From the NCBI RefSeq assembly GCF_049943955.1, contig NZ_JBNFTW010000011.1, positions 87,962-151,961 of the forward strand: a stretch of 64,000 bases of DNA, given 5' to 3'. Position numbers and translations under genes: made by a program. Below, piece by piece: positions 26,311-35,338 of the stretch; positions within the stretch are counted from its first letter, which is position 1, and every line of letters begins with the position of its first letter. A model generated the notes under the pieces. It was not told the DNA's origin and ran no database searches. It saw nothing but the letters and a program-made list of their open reading frames with translations. This stretch comes from Desulfosporosinus sp049943955 (GTDB lineage Bacteria > Bacillota > Desulfitobacteriia > Desulfitobacteriales > Desulfitobacteriaceae).

Positions 26311-26492
26311 AGGCAAGACAGAATTTGAATTTAGGGAATAATTTATATCATGTCGACTCCTTGTGGACACTCAAATGAGGACTGCTCTATTTACAAAATC
26401 AACAATCAGTTTCTAATGGTATTTTAAGAATAATGGTTTATGCTTATGTTTGTGTTTGAATCATATTTAGAAGGAGATGAAAAAGTAGACTC
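26311..26492 (+). other. Leader region of the COG4705-type gene
   Basis: Short AT-rich stretch without a gene. The ribosome site AGAAGGAGATG precedes the ATG at 26493. No strong promoter match was found. Confidence 0.4.
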
Positions 26493-27275
26493 ATGAATGA
26501 AACATTAACTGTTAAAAATCATCGCGAAAAACTATTTATGAAGGTACCTGAAATTACAATCTATTTCTGGATTGTTAAATTGCTGACGACCGCTTTTGGT
26601 GAAGCGCTTTCTGATTTCATGGTAACCAATATGAACCCTTATTTGGCTGTTATTATTGGAGCGGTTGGCTTTGTCGTTGCGCTACTGTTGCAGTTTTTAA
26701 CCCGCAAATATATCGCAAGAGTCTATTGGTTTTTAGTCGCTATGGTTGCTGTTTTCGGTACCATGTGCGCGGACGTAATACACATAGTATTAGGAGTTCC
26801 GTATTCTCTTTCAACTATCGCTTTTGCCATTTTCCTTGCTCTCGTGTTCATTATTTGGCATAAAATTGAAGGGACATTATCGATACACAGCATTTATACA
26901 CGCCGACGTGAGCTATTTTACTGGCTGGCGGTATTAGCAACTTTTGCAATGGGTACCGCAACTGGTGATATGACAGCTGTAACCTTGCATTTAGGATATT
27001 TAGCATCAGGAATTTTATTTGCGGTGTTGTTTATACTCCCTTGGCTTAGCCAGTACCTGTTTGGACTTAATGAAGTTTTCGCATTTTGGTTCGCCTATAT
27101 AATGACACGTCCACTTGGTGCATCACTTGCTGATTGGTTCGGAGTCTCCAAGAATGTAGGTGGACTTGGATATGGAAGAGGCTCAGTAAGTGCTATCTTA
27201 GCTGCTCTTATTATTATCTTTGTCGTTTATTTAACGGCGACAAAAAAAGATGTTCAACTTAGACCGTTGTTATAA
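26493..27275 (+). CDS. COG4705-type multispanning membrane protein
   Basis: 260 residues with about eight hydrophobic segments. Characteristic internal duplication: VPEITIYFWIVKLLTTAFGE plus ALSDFMVTN in the first half and ELFYWLAVLATFAMGTATGD in the second, then RPLGASLADWFG near the end. These GE(A/G)xSD and GTATGD motifs mark the COG4705 family, uncharacterised membrane proteins sometimes linked to metal or acid stress. It lacks export signals besides the helices. It is the cargo gene of the second A-gene-B arrangement, with a terminator downstream. Confidence 0.87.
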   Translation: MNETLTVKNHREKLFMKVPEITIYFWIVKLLTTAFGEALSDFMVTNMNPYLAVIIGAVGFVVALLLQFLTRKYIARVYWFLVAMVAVFGTMCADVIHIVLGVPYSLSTIAFAIFLALVFIIWHKIEGTLSIHSIYTRRRELFYWLAVLATFAMGTATGDMTAVTLHLGYLASGILFAVLFILPWLSQYLFGLNEVFAFWFAYIMTRPLGASLADWFGVSKNVGGLGYGRGSVSAILAALIIIFVVYLTATKKDVQLRPLL

Positions 27276-27315
27276 TAGGTAGATCCTTAAAACTCAATAT
27301 TTCTGTTAAATCAGA

Positions 27316-27357
27316 AGCCAAGGCGATGATAGTAACCTATCTTGTCTTGGTTTTCTT
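27316..27357 (+). terminator. Terminator of the COG4705-type gene
   Basis: AGCCAAGGCGATGATAG pairs imperfectly with CTATCTTGTCTTGGTT, followed by TTCTT. It lies about 40 bases past the stop codon. Confidence 0.65.
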
Positions 27358-27384
27358 ATTCGCTGTGAAGGGCCTAAATCTTAA

Positions 27385-27470
27385 ACAAGAACCACTTACA
27401 ACTACTTAATTCGTACTTCAGCTGAAATTGCTTCATCAGCCCGTGAACCTCGCTCTGGCACTCATAGACT
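27385..27470 (-). repeat. Repeat B, copy 2 (3' end of the 22255-22503 gene)
   Basis: Matches 22267-22353 almost base for base (AACCACTTACAACTACT, then AATTCGTACTTCAGCTGAAA and the codons for CQSEVHGLMKQFQLKYELSS). Upstream of the match the gene is replaced by other sequence. Confidence 0.75.
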
Positions 27471-27526
27471 TCTCTTTGTATACAGCTAATGCATCGGTAA
27501 TATCATACTGTTCCACACCCTTAGAT

Positions 27527-28048
27527 TTAATTTATCGTTCTTAGATCTTTTAACAGCCCTTCAAACCATTGAACATTTACTAAGTGATGAGAACGTGAAT
27601 TTTCTAACATTTTTTTAAAATAAACAGGGATAGTCTCATTATGTTCAAGAGATTGTTCTAATAAAATAATTTTCTGATTAGTTTGTTCGATTTGAATTTC
27701 TATTAGTTTTTTTAGTTCCTCACTTTTATATTCACTAGCAAATAGCATTGCTGCATAAAAAGATAAATTCACATACTCGGTCTTAGAACCATATTTATAC
27801 ATTAATTTTTCAAATACCTTATTCCCTAGTTCAGTAATGATATAATTATGAGTCTCTCTAGTGTTATCTAATTGATCAACTTTCTTAATATATTGTTTTT
27901 CTTCCAATTGTTGAAGATTATAATAGAATGAACCTTTAGTGAAATTCACGATATATTTATAGTGTCTTTCTTCCATTAAGGCCAATAATTCGTATCCGTA
28001 AGAACCTGGGTTTTGTATTAATAAACCTAAAATTAGTAACGGAATCAA
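27527..28048 (-). CDS. PadR family transcriptional regulator
   Basis: 173 residues. N-terminal winged helix (MIPLLILGLLIQNPGSYGYE, then LLALMEERHYKYIVNFTKGS and FYYNLQQLEEKQYIKK) and a C-terminal dimerisation coiled coil (EQTNQKIILLEQSLEHNETI). It lies 62 bases downstream of the esterase gene and probably shares its transcript. The paired TAGTCTAATTAGACTA palindromes upstream of the operon are its likely operators (inference). Confidence 0.9.
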   Translation of the reverse strand: MIPLLILGLLIQNPGSYGYELLALMEERHYKYIVNFTKGSFYYNLQQLEEKQYIKKVDQLDNTRETHNYIITELGNKVFEKLMYKYGSKTEYVNLSFYAAMLFASEYKSEELKKLIEIQIEQTNQKIILLEQSLEHNETIPVYFKKMLENSRSHHLVNVQWFEGLLKDLRTIN

Positions 28049-28110
28049 AAAGCCATCTCCTTTATGTCCTTCATCAAAGCTACATTACTAGTTATTTCAT
28101 AATTATAAGT

Positions 28111-28968
28111 TTAATCATTGTTGATTTGCATGACTTGCGATACAAATTTATCATATGATATTTTTCCTAATGCAAAATCCATACTTTTTATATATATCTT
28201 TTCTGCTTTGGTATATGTTCTAGCATGATTTAAAGTTAGTTGCTCATTTTCATTAATTAATGGCTTCAATACATGCTGCCTATTAGAAAAGGCTTCAAAA
28301 TATCGCAAACCAAATTTTCTTTGTGAAAGGGCATCAATATGAATACCATCAGGATTAGCAGTTAAACCTGAGGCTGTGACAAAGTAACAATTATTTTGTT
28401 CAAAAGCAAATTTTTGTAACTCTTGATTAACGAAGTTATACTCAGTACAGCTTTTTCCAAATCCTTCTTTACCTAAATAATCTCCTAAACCTCCAATAAC
28501 AATTGGAATATCTGGAGCATTCAACTCTATTCTTAGAGTCTCAATAATTACAAGTAACTTTTTATAATATACTTTGAAGTTACCATTAACACTATCGCTT
28601 TCTCCTTGATGCCATAAAACTCCAGTTAACTCGCTGCTTTGCATAGCAAATTTAGCTTCAGTTATTGCATGTCTGAAAAGCACTTCGTCTATAGCCCACT
28701 CATCCAGAGTACTTCCACCTTCAGCACAAGGAATTAAGCCAATAATATCTTCTTGATTTTGACGACACCATTCATCTGCAAATGAACCTGCCAGACTTAT
28801 TCCTGAAACAGGACGGTCATAATTGATGGGCTCAGTCATCATTTGCCATCTACCATTACGCAACATTTGTATCCTCTCATTATAAATCGGGGATACCTCA
28901 TGAATAAACCCCCGTCCAGCCATATTTGACTGTCCTAACATTAAAAACGATTTAATCACTTTTTTCAT
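28111..28968 (-). CDS. SASA-domain carbohydrate esterase (sialate O-acetylesterase-like)
   Basis: 285 residues of the SGNH/GDSL-like SASA family. Block I is FLMLGQSNMAGRG (nucleophile Ser14), the Gly block is CAEGGSTLDEW, the WHQGESD motif is at about 117-123, and the catalytic Asp/His pair is in NPDGIHIDA. No signal peptide, so it acts in the cytoplasm, removing acetyl groups from a sugar or related substrate that cannot be named. Operon partner of PadR, which suggests induction by a small molecule. Confidence 0.9.
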   Translation of the reverse strand: MKKVIKSFLMLGQSNMAGRGFIHEVSPIYNERIQMLRNGRWQMMTEPINYDRPVSGISLAGSFADEWCRQNQEDIIGLIPCAEGGSTLDEWAIDEVLFRHAITEAKFAMQSSELTGVLWHQGESDSVNGNFKVYYKKLLVIIETLRIELNAPDIPIVIGGLGDYLGKEGFGKSCTEYNFVNQELQKFAFEQNNCYFVTASGLTANPDGIHIDALSQRKFGLRYFEAFSNRQHVLKPLINENEQLTLNHARTYTKAEKIYIKSMDFALGKISYDKFVSQVMQINND

Positions 28969-29084
28969 CCTTCTTTAACTAATATTTTTAAAGACATGTT
29001 TCCAATTCTCAATGAATATTAAGTAGTTACTTATTAATTCATTTCTTCATTAGATTTCCCTAGGTATGAGGAACTACCTGATGC

Positions 29085-29146
29085 GTTATTAGTCTAATTA
29101 GACTAATAACACAAAAATATTATAGTCTAATTAGACTAGTTGTCAA
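29085..29146 (-). promoter_or_regulatory. Operator-promoter of the esterase-PadR operon
   Basis: On the minus strand a perfect -35 TTGACA (29146-29141), a 16-base spacer, and TATAAT (29124-29119). The palindrome TAGTCTAATTAGACTA (29123-29138) fills the spacer, and a second copy with longer arms, a 26-bp perfect palindrome, covers 29085-29110 just downstream. Binding at both would block polymerase, so repression by the operon's PadR protein is likely. Confidence 0.85.
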
Positions 29147-29304
29147 CCCTGTTTTTTCAGAAATAAAGCCAATATATTCCTCGAAAACGTATCCATTTTT
29201 ATCGAAACCACAACCTATATAAAGCAATATGTAAAAGTCACTGAATTCAGCATACATCATATTCTCTCTAGCTTCTGTGTCGTTGCCGTTGGCAGCGGCC
29301 TTTT
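29147..29304. other. Spacer between PadR promoter and alcohol-dehydrogenase remnant
   Basis: No gene recognised. A GCCG/CGGC hairpin near 29282-29306 is followed by a T run on the plus strand and could be a terminator facing the esterase operon. Confidence 0.35.
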
Positions 29305-29550
29305 TTAGATAATTAAAAACCAGTTAATGGCTCCCAGAGCTAGGGCGTCAGTAACGGGCGTAGCATTAATAGAAACATAAGATTCTATAGCACGGGCCAA
29401 CACGTCAATACCTAAAGAAATCGTTACTTCCTTGAGTATGACCGTCATTAAGGAAGGGTCGTTCACTGTTAAGGTAGCTAGCGGCTGCGGATCCACGATG
29501 TCCATTTTTACCTTATCTATAATTCCCCGATTCTTACCTGTTATGTTAAG
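29305..29550 (-). pseudogene. Iron-containing alcohol dehydrogenase fragment
   Basis: Reads MDIVDPQPLATLTVNDPSLM, then GIDVLARAIESYVSINATPV and TDALALGAI, the middle of an Fe-dependent alcohol dehydrogenase (normally about 385 residues; compare GMDALTHAIEAYVS in relatives). Degenerate coding sequence continues a little upstream. Both ends of the gene are missing. Confidence 0.75.
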
Positions 29551-29605
29551 AACTAGGTTAAATTATTGTACCTAGATAAAAAAAATGAAGCTGATTTAAA
29601 TCTCA

Positions 29606-30049
29606 TCAGCCCCATTCATGAGAGCGTAATGCTAAAAAAACTCTGGACAGCGAAGATGCAACCATAATGCCGGCTGCTATAGCAACTGCAATACTTACCG
29701 TATAAGAGCCATAATCGGCAAACTCTACAAACCTATTATTGATCGCATAGCTCATTGTGTAGTATAAGGCCCGACCAGGAACTAGTGGAATGATAGCTGC
29801 TGTTAAAAAAGTAGTAGCTGGCGTTTTCTCGATGCGGGCGCATATCTCGGAGTAAAAGGTTACTATAATAGCCGAAATGAAGTACTGCGTTATTTCGCCT
29901 TTTAGCCAGAGACCACCCAGTAAGTAGATCACCCATGCTAACATACCACCTAAAGCAGCATACCATATTTTCCTTCCTCTAATATTAAACAGAATTGAAA
30001 AACCAAGTGAGCCCACAAAAGCCAAAATGATCTGAAATGTATGGATCAT
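29606..30049 (-). CDS. Threonine/serine exporter family protein, small subunit (ThrE_2 type)
   Basis: 147 residues with five predicted membrane segments (FQIILAFVGSLGFSILFNIR; WAALGGMLAWVIYLLGGLW, in part) and the PLVPGRALYYTM motif of the DUF3815/ThrE_2 family. It overlaps the larger ThrE-like gene by 4 bases. Together they reconstitute the two halves of ThrE-type amino-acid exporters, which are one chain in Corynebacterium. Substrate here is not proven. Confidence 0.9.
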   Translation of the reverse strand: MIHTFQIILAFVGSLGFSILFNIRGRKIWYAALGGMLAWVIYLLGGLWLKGEITQYFISAIIVTFYSEICARIEKTPATTFLTAAIIPLVPGRALYYTMSYAINNRFVEFADYGSYTVSIAVAIAAGIMVASSLSRVFLALRSHEWG

Positions 30050-30807
30050 TTAAACATACCTCCAACAAAAACTGATACCAGACCGAATCCAAAAGAGATG
30101 GACAACGCTACAAGAACAGCTTCACAAAGGCGTAATAGTCCTGCTATCGTATCTCCGCTTATGATATCCCTTATTGAGTTCGTTAGAGCCAATCCTGGTA
30201 TCAGCAGCATGATATTTCCGATTGCAATTTTATCGAAGCTATGACCTATCCCGCTTCTAACTAGCAGAACCCCCAGCATTCCTATAACGAACGAGCAGAG
30301 TATATTTACAATAAAAACGTTTTTATCCAATCTTTGGACAAAAGTGATCGCTGATTTCAATATCATGCCGATAGCTGCAGAAACAACTGCATCATTCAAG
30401 TCGCCTCCATAGAACATCGTGAATGTTCCAGCAATCATACCATACACCAAATACTGGACATTCGGACCATATATGCGTCTAATACCGATCTTTTCTATTT
30501 CAGTTCTAATATAGTCTGCCTCAGGTTTGCGAGCACAAATATAGTGGGAAAGATTATTAAGTCTGTCCAACTTGTCCAAATCCGTTGAGTATTTTAAGAT
30601 CCTCCTGGTTTGAGTGAGCGTATTTCCGCTTTTCGATTGAAGAGATACGACGATACTAGACGTAATAGTAAATACATCCACCCGCTTTGCATCATATGCT
30701 TTGCAGATACGACTGATGGAGTCCTCTACGCGATTTACTTCAGCACCGCTGACAAGCATTTGTTCTCCAATATCCAATATGTAACTTAGTAATTCTTTTG
30801 TAAGCAT
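30046..30807 (-). CDS. Threonine/serine exporter family protein, large subunit (DUF1212)
   Basis: 253 residues. A cytoplasmic N-terminus with GEQMLVSGAEVNRVEDSISR, then RICKAYDAKRVDVFTITSSI, is the DUF1212 signature, followed by five membrane segments (KIAIGNIMLLIPGLALTNSI; GFGLVSVFVGGMF). It pairs with the following ThrE_2 gene (4-base overlap). Likely role: proton-driven export of small amino acids. Confidence 0.9.
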   Translation of the reverse strand: MLTKELLSYILDIGEQMLVSGAEVNRVEDSISRICKAYDAKRVDVFTITSSIVVSLQSKSGNTLTQTRRILKYSTDLDKLDRLNNLSHYICARKPEADYIRTEIEKIGIRRIYGPNVQYLVYGMIAGTFTMFYGGDLNDAVVSAAIGMILKSAITFVQRLDKNVFIVNILCSFVIGMLGVLLVRSGIGHSFDKIAIGNIMLLIPGLALTNSIRDIISGDTIAGLLRLCEAVLVALSISFGFGLVSVFVGGMFK

Positions 30808-30812
30808 ATCAC

Positions 30813-31802
30813 TTAATGCCCTTTCAGTTTTTCTTGAACTTGATATGGAGTTTCTTGAATTTCCTTAATATCCCTGAGAGGTGATAAACCAAAGAGTCTC
30901 TTGTATTCTCGATTAAATTGAGAGGGGCTTTCATAACCAACTTCCAGTGCGGCGGCAGTGACATCCATGGAGCTGGTCAGCATAAGGCGCCTGGCCTCCT
31001 GCAGACGTAGTTGTTTCTGGTACTGTAAAGGTCCCATTGTTGTAATCGTTTTAAACTTATGCTGAAGGCTTGAGACACTCATATTACTGAACTTAGCAAG
31101 CTCGGGAGCGGTGAATGGGCGTGAGAAGTTTTCTTTAATCCACCCGATTGCTTTTCCTATACCATCAGACTGCTGATCATAGAGGGCTTGCTGAAGAAAA
31201 AGGTGTCCATATTTGCCTGAAACTAAACGATAGATCATTTCACGCATCATGAGAACGGACAGAAATGGAGCAGGCTCTGGCTTAAGGGCGAGATTAAGCA
31301 AGCGTTCAAACAGTTCAAGGAGATCTTTATCAGATTTTCCAATGAACGCTGCAGTGCTTGGTTTCTTAATTCTGGAAGGAAGATCAATTTTAGCCTCAGC
31401 AACAACGGATGCAACTTCCTCTGCAGTAAAATCTATACGCAGGCCAATATATGGGAAACCTTTTGTTGCTCCGATGACTCGACCGGATGCAGGGATGTCG
31501 ATGATGGAAGCCACGTAATCACCTTCATAATAGTGAAGTATATCCTGCCCAAGGTGAAGTTCCTTTGATCCTTGCAGAATAAGGCAAAAAGATGGCGCCA
31601 GCACACTTGGAATCAGCGGCGACTGGTGGGTATGGCGACAGATTGAGAGATATGGGATGGCTGTTGTAGTGGTCCCTTCTGATGTGGTAATCTGGTCTGC
31701 CATAGAAACCAGCTGTGACAAAATTTCCTTGTGATCTGAGACGCTTTGATTGAGCATCAGAATATTAGCTGTTTTTTCCATTTGCTTTGACATTTTAATC
31801 AC
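30813..31802 (-). CDS. AraC family transcriptional regulator
   Basis: 329 residues: AraC_N/cupin domain (about 25-180; PSVLAPSFCLILQGSKELHL) and a C-terminal double helix-turn-helix (GKAIGWIKENFSRPFTAPEL, then SMDVTAAALEVGYESPSQFN and REYKRLFGLSP). The first in-frame start is GTG 31802, four bases after AAGG; ATG 31793 is an alternative. It is divergent from an SDR gene, the usual arrangement for this pair, and probably activates it. It ends 6 bases before the ThrE gene. Confidence 0.9.
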   Translation of the reverse strand: MIKMSKQMEKTANILMLNQSVSDHKEILSQLVSMADQITTSEGTTTTAIPYLSICRHTHQSPLIPSVLAPSFCLILQGSKELHLGQDILHYYEGDYVASIIDIPASGRVIGATKGFPYIGLRIDFTAEEVASVVAEAKIDLPSRIKKPSTAAFIGKSDKDLLELFERLLNLALKPEPAPFLSVLMMREMIYRLVSGKYGHLFLQQALYDQQSDGIGKAIGWIKENFSRPFTAPELAKFSNMSVSSLQHKFKTITTMGPLQYQKQLRLQEARRLMLTSSMDVTAAALEVGYESPSQFNREYKRLFGLSPLRDIKEIQETPYQVQEKLKGH

Positions 31803-32127
31803 TTAACCTTTTTTTCATAAACGATAAAATCCTATGGCTAAGTATAGTTCAAGAAAAGGTAAACTGCAATAAAACAAAATACTTGGTTTGCAGTTTTAGG
31901 CAATTTTTATGCAGAAACATACTACTCGTCATCTGCGTTTCAAGGGATAATAATAAATAGCGAAACAAATACCGCTTAATTCAGCCTCAGAAAAGCAACT
32001 ACTTTAAAGGCTACTGAAAACATTGATATTTCAAGTAAACAGCCATTACTGCCGTGCTTATATATGGTAACCACGTTATCCCGACTGGATTATGGCCACG
32101 ATTGACCGTTGAAAGGAGAACTCTACT
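31803..32127. promoter_or_regulatory. Divergent intergenic region between araC-type regulator and SDR gene
   Basis: 325 bases without a gene. It must hold the promoters of both genes and the regulator's binding sites. I could not pick a convincing -35/-10 pair. AAAGGAGAA precedes the SDR start. Confidence 0.45.
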
Positions 32128-33135
32128 ATGACCAAACAAATTCCCATGGGTTCCGGCTTCGGAGCTGCGTCCTCAACAATGGATGTTATTGCCGGCATTA
32201 ATCTTCACGGCAAAAATGCTATTGTGACCGGCGGCTATTCCGGGCTTGGACTGGAAACTGTACGAGCGCTGTCCGCTGCAGGTGCAACGGTAATTGTTCC
32301 GACACGTGATTTTGAACGTGCTAAGAACGTTTTGGAGGGCATCAGTAATGTTGAAATTGAACCGATGGATTTGCTTGTTCCAAAATCCATCGATGCTTTT
32401 GCAGATAAATTTCTGGCCACTGGCCGCCCTTTGCATATTCAGGTAAACAGTGCGGGTATTATGGCTTGTCCGCTGACAAGGGATGCCAGAGGATATGAAG
32501 CACAATTTGCTACGAACCATCTTGGACATTTTCAACTTACTGCCAAACTTTGGCCGGCTCTGTGCAAAGCAAATAGTGCAAGAGTTATTGCTGTTTCTTC
32601 TTTAGGCCACCGCTATTCGCCGGTTGTATTTGAAGATCCTAATTTTGAGAAAAGGGACTATGACCGCTTTGCTGCTTATGGCCAATCTAAAACGGCGAAT
32701 ATCTTATTTGCTGTTGAACTGGACAAGCGCGGCAAACAAAATAACGTGCGTGCATTCTCCCTTCATCCCGGAAGCATTGTAGGCACCGGACTAGAAAAGT
32801 ATCTGACACAGAACGAATTAATAACCAATGGCATCCTTGACGAAAACGGAGAGCCAATCCGTGATCCTTCAAAACAGCTTAAAACAATTTCCCAAGGAGC
32901 AGCGACTACTGTATGGTGTGCCACTAATCCAGAGCTTAACAGCATGGGCGGACTTTATTGTGAAAATTGCGATATTGCTCCGCTGATGCAAGAAATTAAC
33001 GGAACTACCAGCATGGGAGACGCCACCAGATTAACTGGTGTGAGGCCCTATGCAATTGATCCGGTGTCTGCTGAAAAGCTGTGGAGTTTAAGCGAAAAGC
33101 TCATAGGATTGGCACCATGGCCACTAGGAGAATAA
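32128..33135 (+). CDS. Short-chain dehydrogenase/reductase (SDR)
   Basis: 335-residue NAD(P)-dependent oxidoreductase of the retinol-dehydrogenase-like SDR group. Cofactor motif TGGYSGLG at about 35-42, NSAGIMA, catalytic Ser in VIAVSSLGHR and the YGQSK (YxxxK) motif near 190. A longer C-terminal region follows than in classical 250-residue SDRs. Cytoplasmic. It is probably controlled by the divergent AraC-type regulator; the substrate is unknown. Confidence 0.92.
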   Translation: MTKQIPMGSGFGAASSTMDVIAGINLHGKNAIVTGGYSGLGLETVRALSAAGATVIVPTRDFERAKNVLEGISNVEIEPMDLLVPKSIDAFADKFLATGRPLHIQVNSAGIMACPLTRDARGYEAQFATNHLGHFQLTAKLWPALCKANSARVIAVSSLGHRYSPVVFEDPNFEKRDYDRFAAYGQSKTANILFAVELDKRGKQNNVRAFSLHPGSIVGTGLEKYLTQNELITNGILDENGEPIRDPSKQLKTISQGAATTVWCATNPELNSMGGLYCENCDIAPLMQEINGTTSMGDATRLTGVRPYAIDPVSAEKLWSLSEKLIGLAPWPLGE

Positions 33136-33245
33136 GCAAAATCATGAAGTATTAAGCTAATGATTTTTTTGCAGATTTTGCACTACAAAACCACAACACA
33201 TTGTAAATTAAGCCAGTGAGCCAAAATCACTTAAAAAAATCCTCC

Positions 33246-34232
33246 TTATCCTGGTAATTGCATTTGATTCCTCATATAGTTTTGTCCAATTAAACTACAG
33301 CATTCTTCCGTAAAAACGGTTTGCAGCCCTCTATTCTGTGCATAATCAATAGTTGCTTCATGGGGATAGGCAATGCCATTGACCCCACAATCAACCGCCT
33401 GGATCTCAATTATCCGTTTATATTGCCCTGATGGTCTCGCACAGCCAAGTGTAATGGGAATATCCGGGTTCATAATTCTGGCCTGCGCAATGACTTCACT
33501 TGCTTGGTCCAACGCCGGTGGTTCTAGCCCTGCCATAACAGTTCCATTGGAAGGGGTTAAGATAACCAAAACTATTGTCTTTGGCTGAGCTTGCTGAATC
33601 ATCTCTAAGGCTTGAATCTCCCCCCGGATTTGGCCATAGTGCAATCCGATGACCACATGAGGGGCTATGTTTAAGTCTGCTTCACGACAGAAGAACATGG
33701 CCCGCAGGTAATCTTCAGGTCTTCGATCAAGATGATAAACTTGGTGAATCGTCTCTTGGTCACCAATCACATCCATTAAGACCTGATCCACATGTGCCGC
33801 TTTTAAAGCCATAGCCGTTTCACGAGTAATGATTCCGCTATGAACTAATACTTTCAAACCCTTCTGGCTGGCATAAGCAAGGGAATCCAGAAATGGCAGC
33901 AACGGTACCTCTCCCTGTGAATTTGCCCCCCCGCTTACGAGGATGCCCCGACAACCTATGTCCTGGAGCTGATCAATCACTTGACGCATTTTCAGAGGGG
34001 TAGGCGCTGGTACCATATTCTGGAGAAGTTTGCCGCTGCAATGATCACACCGACAAGCACAAGCCTCACCTGTGACGCTTAAATTGACAAAATAGTGTTT
34101 GTGGTTCGCATAGTAGCGGTTTTCGTAATGCTTGGCACCAGGAGCAGAAAACCATATCTCCGGCTTTAATCGCTGCCGCACTTCCCAGGCTTCTTGGGCA
34201 AGACTTAATTCCTCGCTGTCTTTATTTAACAT
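33246..34232 (-). CDS. LipS-type radical SAM lipoyl synthase subunit
   Basis: 328 residues. Radical SAM cluster Cys58-x3-Cys62-x2-Cys65 within VTGEACACRCDHCSGK. Related to biotin-synthase-like proteins (QLQDIGCRGILVSGGANSQG; LKVLVHSGIITRETAMALKA). Known biology: LipS1 and LipS2 together insert the two sulfurs of lipoate in archaea and in sulfur-oxidising bacteria, working with an sLpl ligase. Here two such radical SAM genes follow LipT-like and sLpl-like genes and overlap by 7 bases, which supports the assignment. Which is LipS1 and which LipS2 I cannot decide. It is the last gene of the operon. Confidence 0.78.
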   Translation of the reverse strand: MLNKDSEELSLAQEAWEVRQRLKPEIWFSAPGAKHYENRYYANHKHYFVNLSVTGEACACRCDHCSGKLLQNMVPAPTPLKMRQVIDQLQDIGCRGILVSGGANSQGEVPLLPFLDSLAYASQKGLKVLVHSGIITRETAMALKAAHVDQVLMDVIGDQETIHQVYHLDRRPEDYLRAMFFCREADLNIAPHVVIGLHYGQIRGEIQALEMIQQAQPKTIVLVILTPSNGTVMAGLEPPALDQASEVIAQARIMNPDIPITLGCARPSGQYKRIIEIQAVDCGVNGIAYPHEATIDYAQNRGLQTVFTEECCSLIGQNYMRNQMQLPG

Positions 34233-35269
34233 TCCTGTTTAACCCCGTTCCAGAGCTGCGGGATAATTACATCAATATCTTCTGCCTCAGGAAGAAACGG
34301 ATAATTGCGCATCGGATCGCTGGCGCGTTCATTCCCAAAGGGGCGGTTACAAGCAACTTGTCCGTCCTCTCCCGGACAGCCGGAAGTCATGAAGGCTTCA
34401 CCATTCCGAATAATAGGCATTATATCCTTCCCATAGTCCATTATTTGTTCTTGCGCTGAAAACTGAAAGTTCTTCACCTCCGCAAGGCCTTCATCGATCA
34501 AATACCGCGCCATTTGCACCCGGCGATATTGCCCTAAATCAGGCGGCGGGCAATCCTGCAGCAAGCTGCCGCTCTCCGGGTAAAAGGAAAACAAATGAGT
34601 CAAAGCTCCCATCTGGTGAGCCTTGGCTATGGTCCTGACCATCTCAGCTTCCGTCTCGCCCAAGCCGACAATCAGGTGTACCCCCACCTGATACTGTCCA
34701 AAGATTTCTACCGCATCACCTAAGGTATGCCAAAAAAGATCCCAGCGGTGAGGCCCACTCACTCCTGCCCCTCGATGCTGAACAAATAATTCTTCCGTCG
34801 CAGCATCTATAGCTACGCCCACCCGGTCCGCCCCGGCTGCTTTAAATCTGGTCAAGTCCTCTTTCCTTTTCATCACTGTCGGCGCAATCAAAACGCTAAC
34901 CGGTAATTGAGTGTACTCACGAACCTGGCTTATAATCCCACAGGTATCTTCCACAGCACGTCCATGAGTGATCATAGAAACGCAGACTCTTTTAAAGGGA
35001 TGGTTTCCGCTCCTCATCCGATCAAGAATATTTTGCAGGGAGTAAACCGGCCATTTAACCCGAATAAAGGTTTTGGAGGATTCTTCCTGACGATTCTTCG
35101 CCAGACCGCAATAACTGCAGGCTGCCCTGCAGCCGCTGTTATAAGTCAGCAGAAGGTTAAGACATTTGCATTCGGATTTTGGCATAAAACGCCCTTTTTC
35201 CATTCCCATACATAGGGCGCCGGCCAAACTCGTTTGTACAAATTGAGGACTTTCTTGAACTAACTGCAT
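34226..35269 (-). CDS. LipS-type radical SAM lipoyl synthase subunit
   Basis: 347 residues from ATG 35269 behind GGGGAAGGGCAACT; an ATG at 35296 has its purine run too close. Radical SAM cysteines at about 47, 51 and 54 (CRAACSYC). The body has TLGDAVEIFGQYQVGVHLIV and GLGETEAEMVRTIAKAHQMG, typical of biotin/lipoyl-synthase-like TIM barrels, and a C-terminal CPGEDGQVACNRPFGNERAS segment with extra cysteines. That region could ligate the auxiliary cluster that donates sulfur (inference). Translationally coupled to the second LipS-type gene. Confidence 0.8.
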   Translation of the reverse strand: MQLVQESPQFVQTSLAGALCMGMEKGRFMPKSECKCLNLLLTYNSGCRAACSYCGLAKNRQEESSKTFIRVKWPVYSLQNILDRMRSGNHPFKRVCVSMITHGRAVEDTCGIISQVREYTQLPVSVLIAPTVMKRKEDLTRFKAAGADRVGVAIDAATEELFVQHRGAGVSGPHRWDLFWHTLGDAVEIFGQYQVGVHLIVGLGETEAEMVRTIAKAHQMGALTHLFSFYPESGSLLQDCPPPDLGQYRRVQMARYLIDEGLAEVKNFQFSAQEQIMDYGKDIMPIIRNGEAFMTSGCPGEDGQVACNRPFGNERASDPMRNYPFLPEAEDIDVIIPQLWNGVKQEC

Positions 35270-35338
35270 AGTTGCCCTTCCCCTTTCAACAATCATTGCC
35301 CTCAGAAACTCAGTGAATAAACTATTCTAGAAGTCTGC

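Noticed and set aside
33246..34232. Biotin synthase as the identity of the radical SAM protein
   Set aside because: Sequence is only biotin-synthase-like, no bio genes are nearby, and the sLpl, LipT-like and carrier neighbours fit LipS better.
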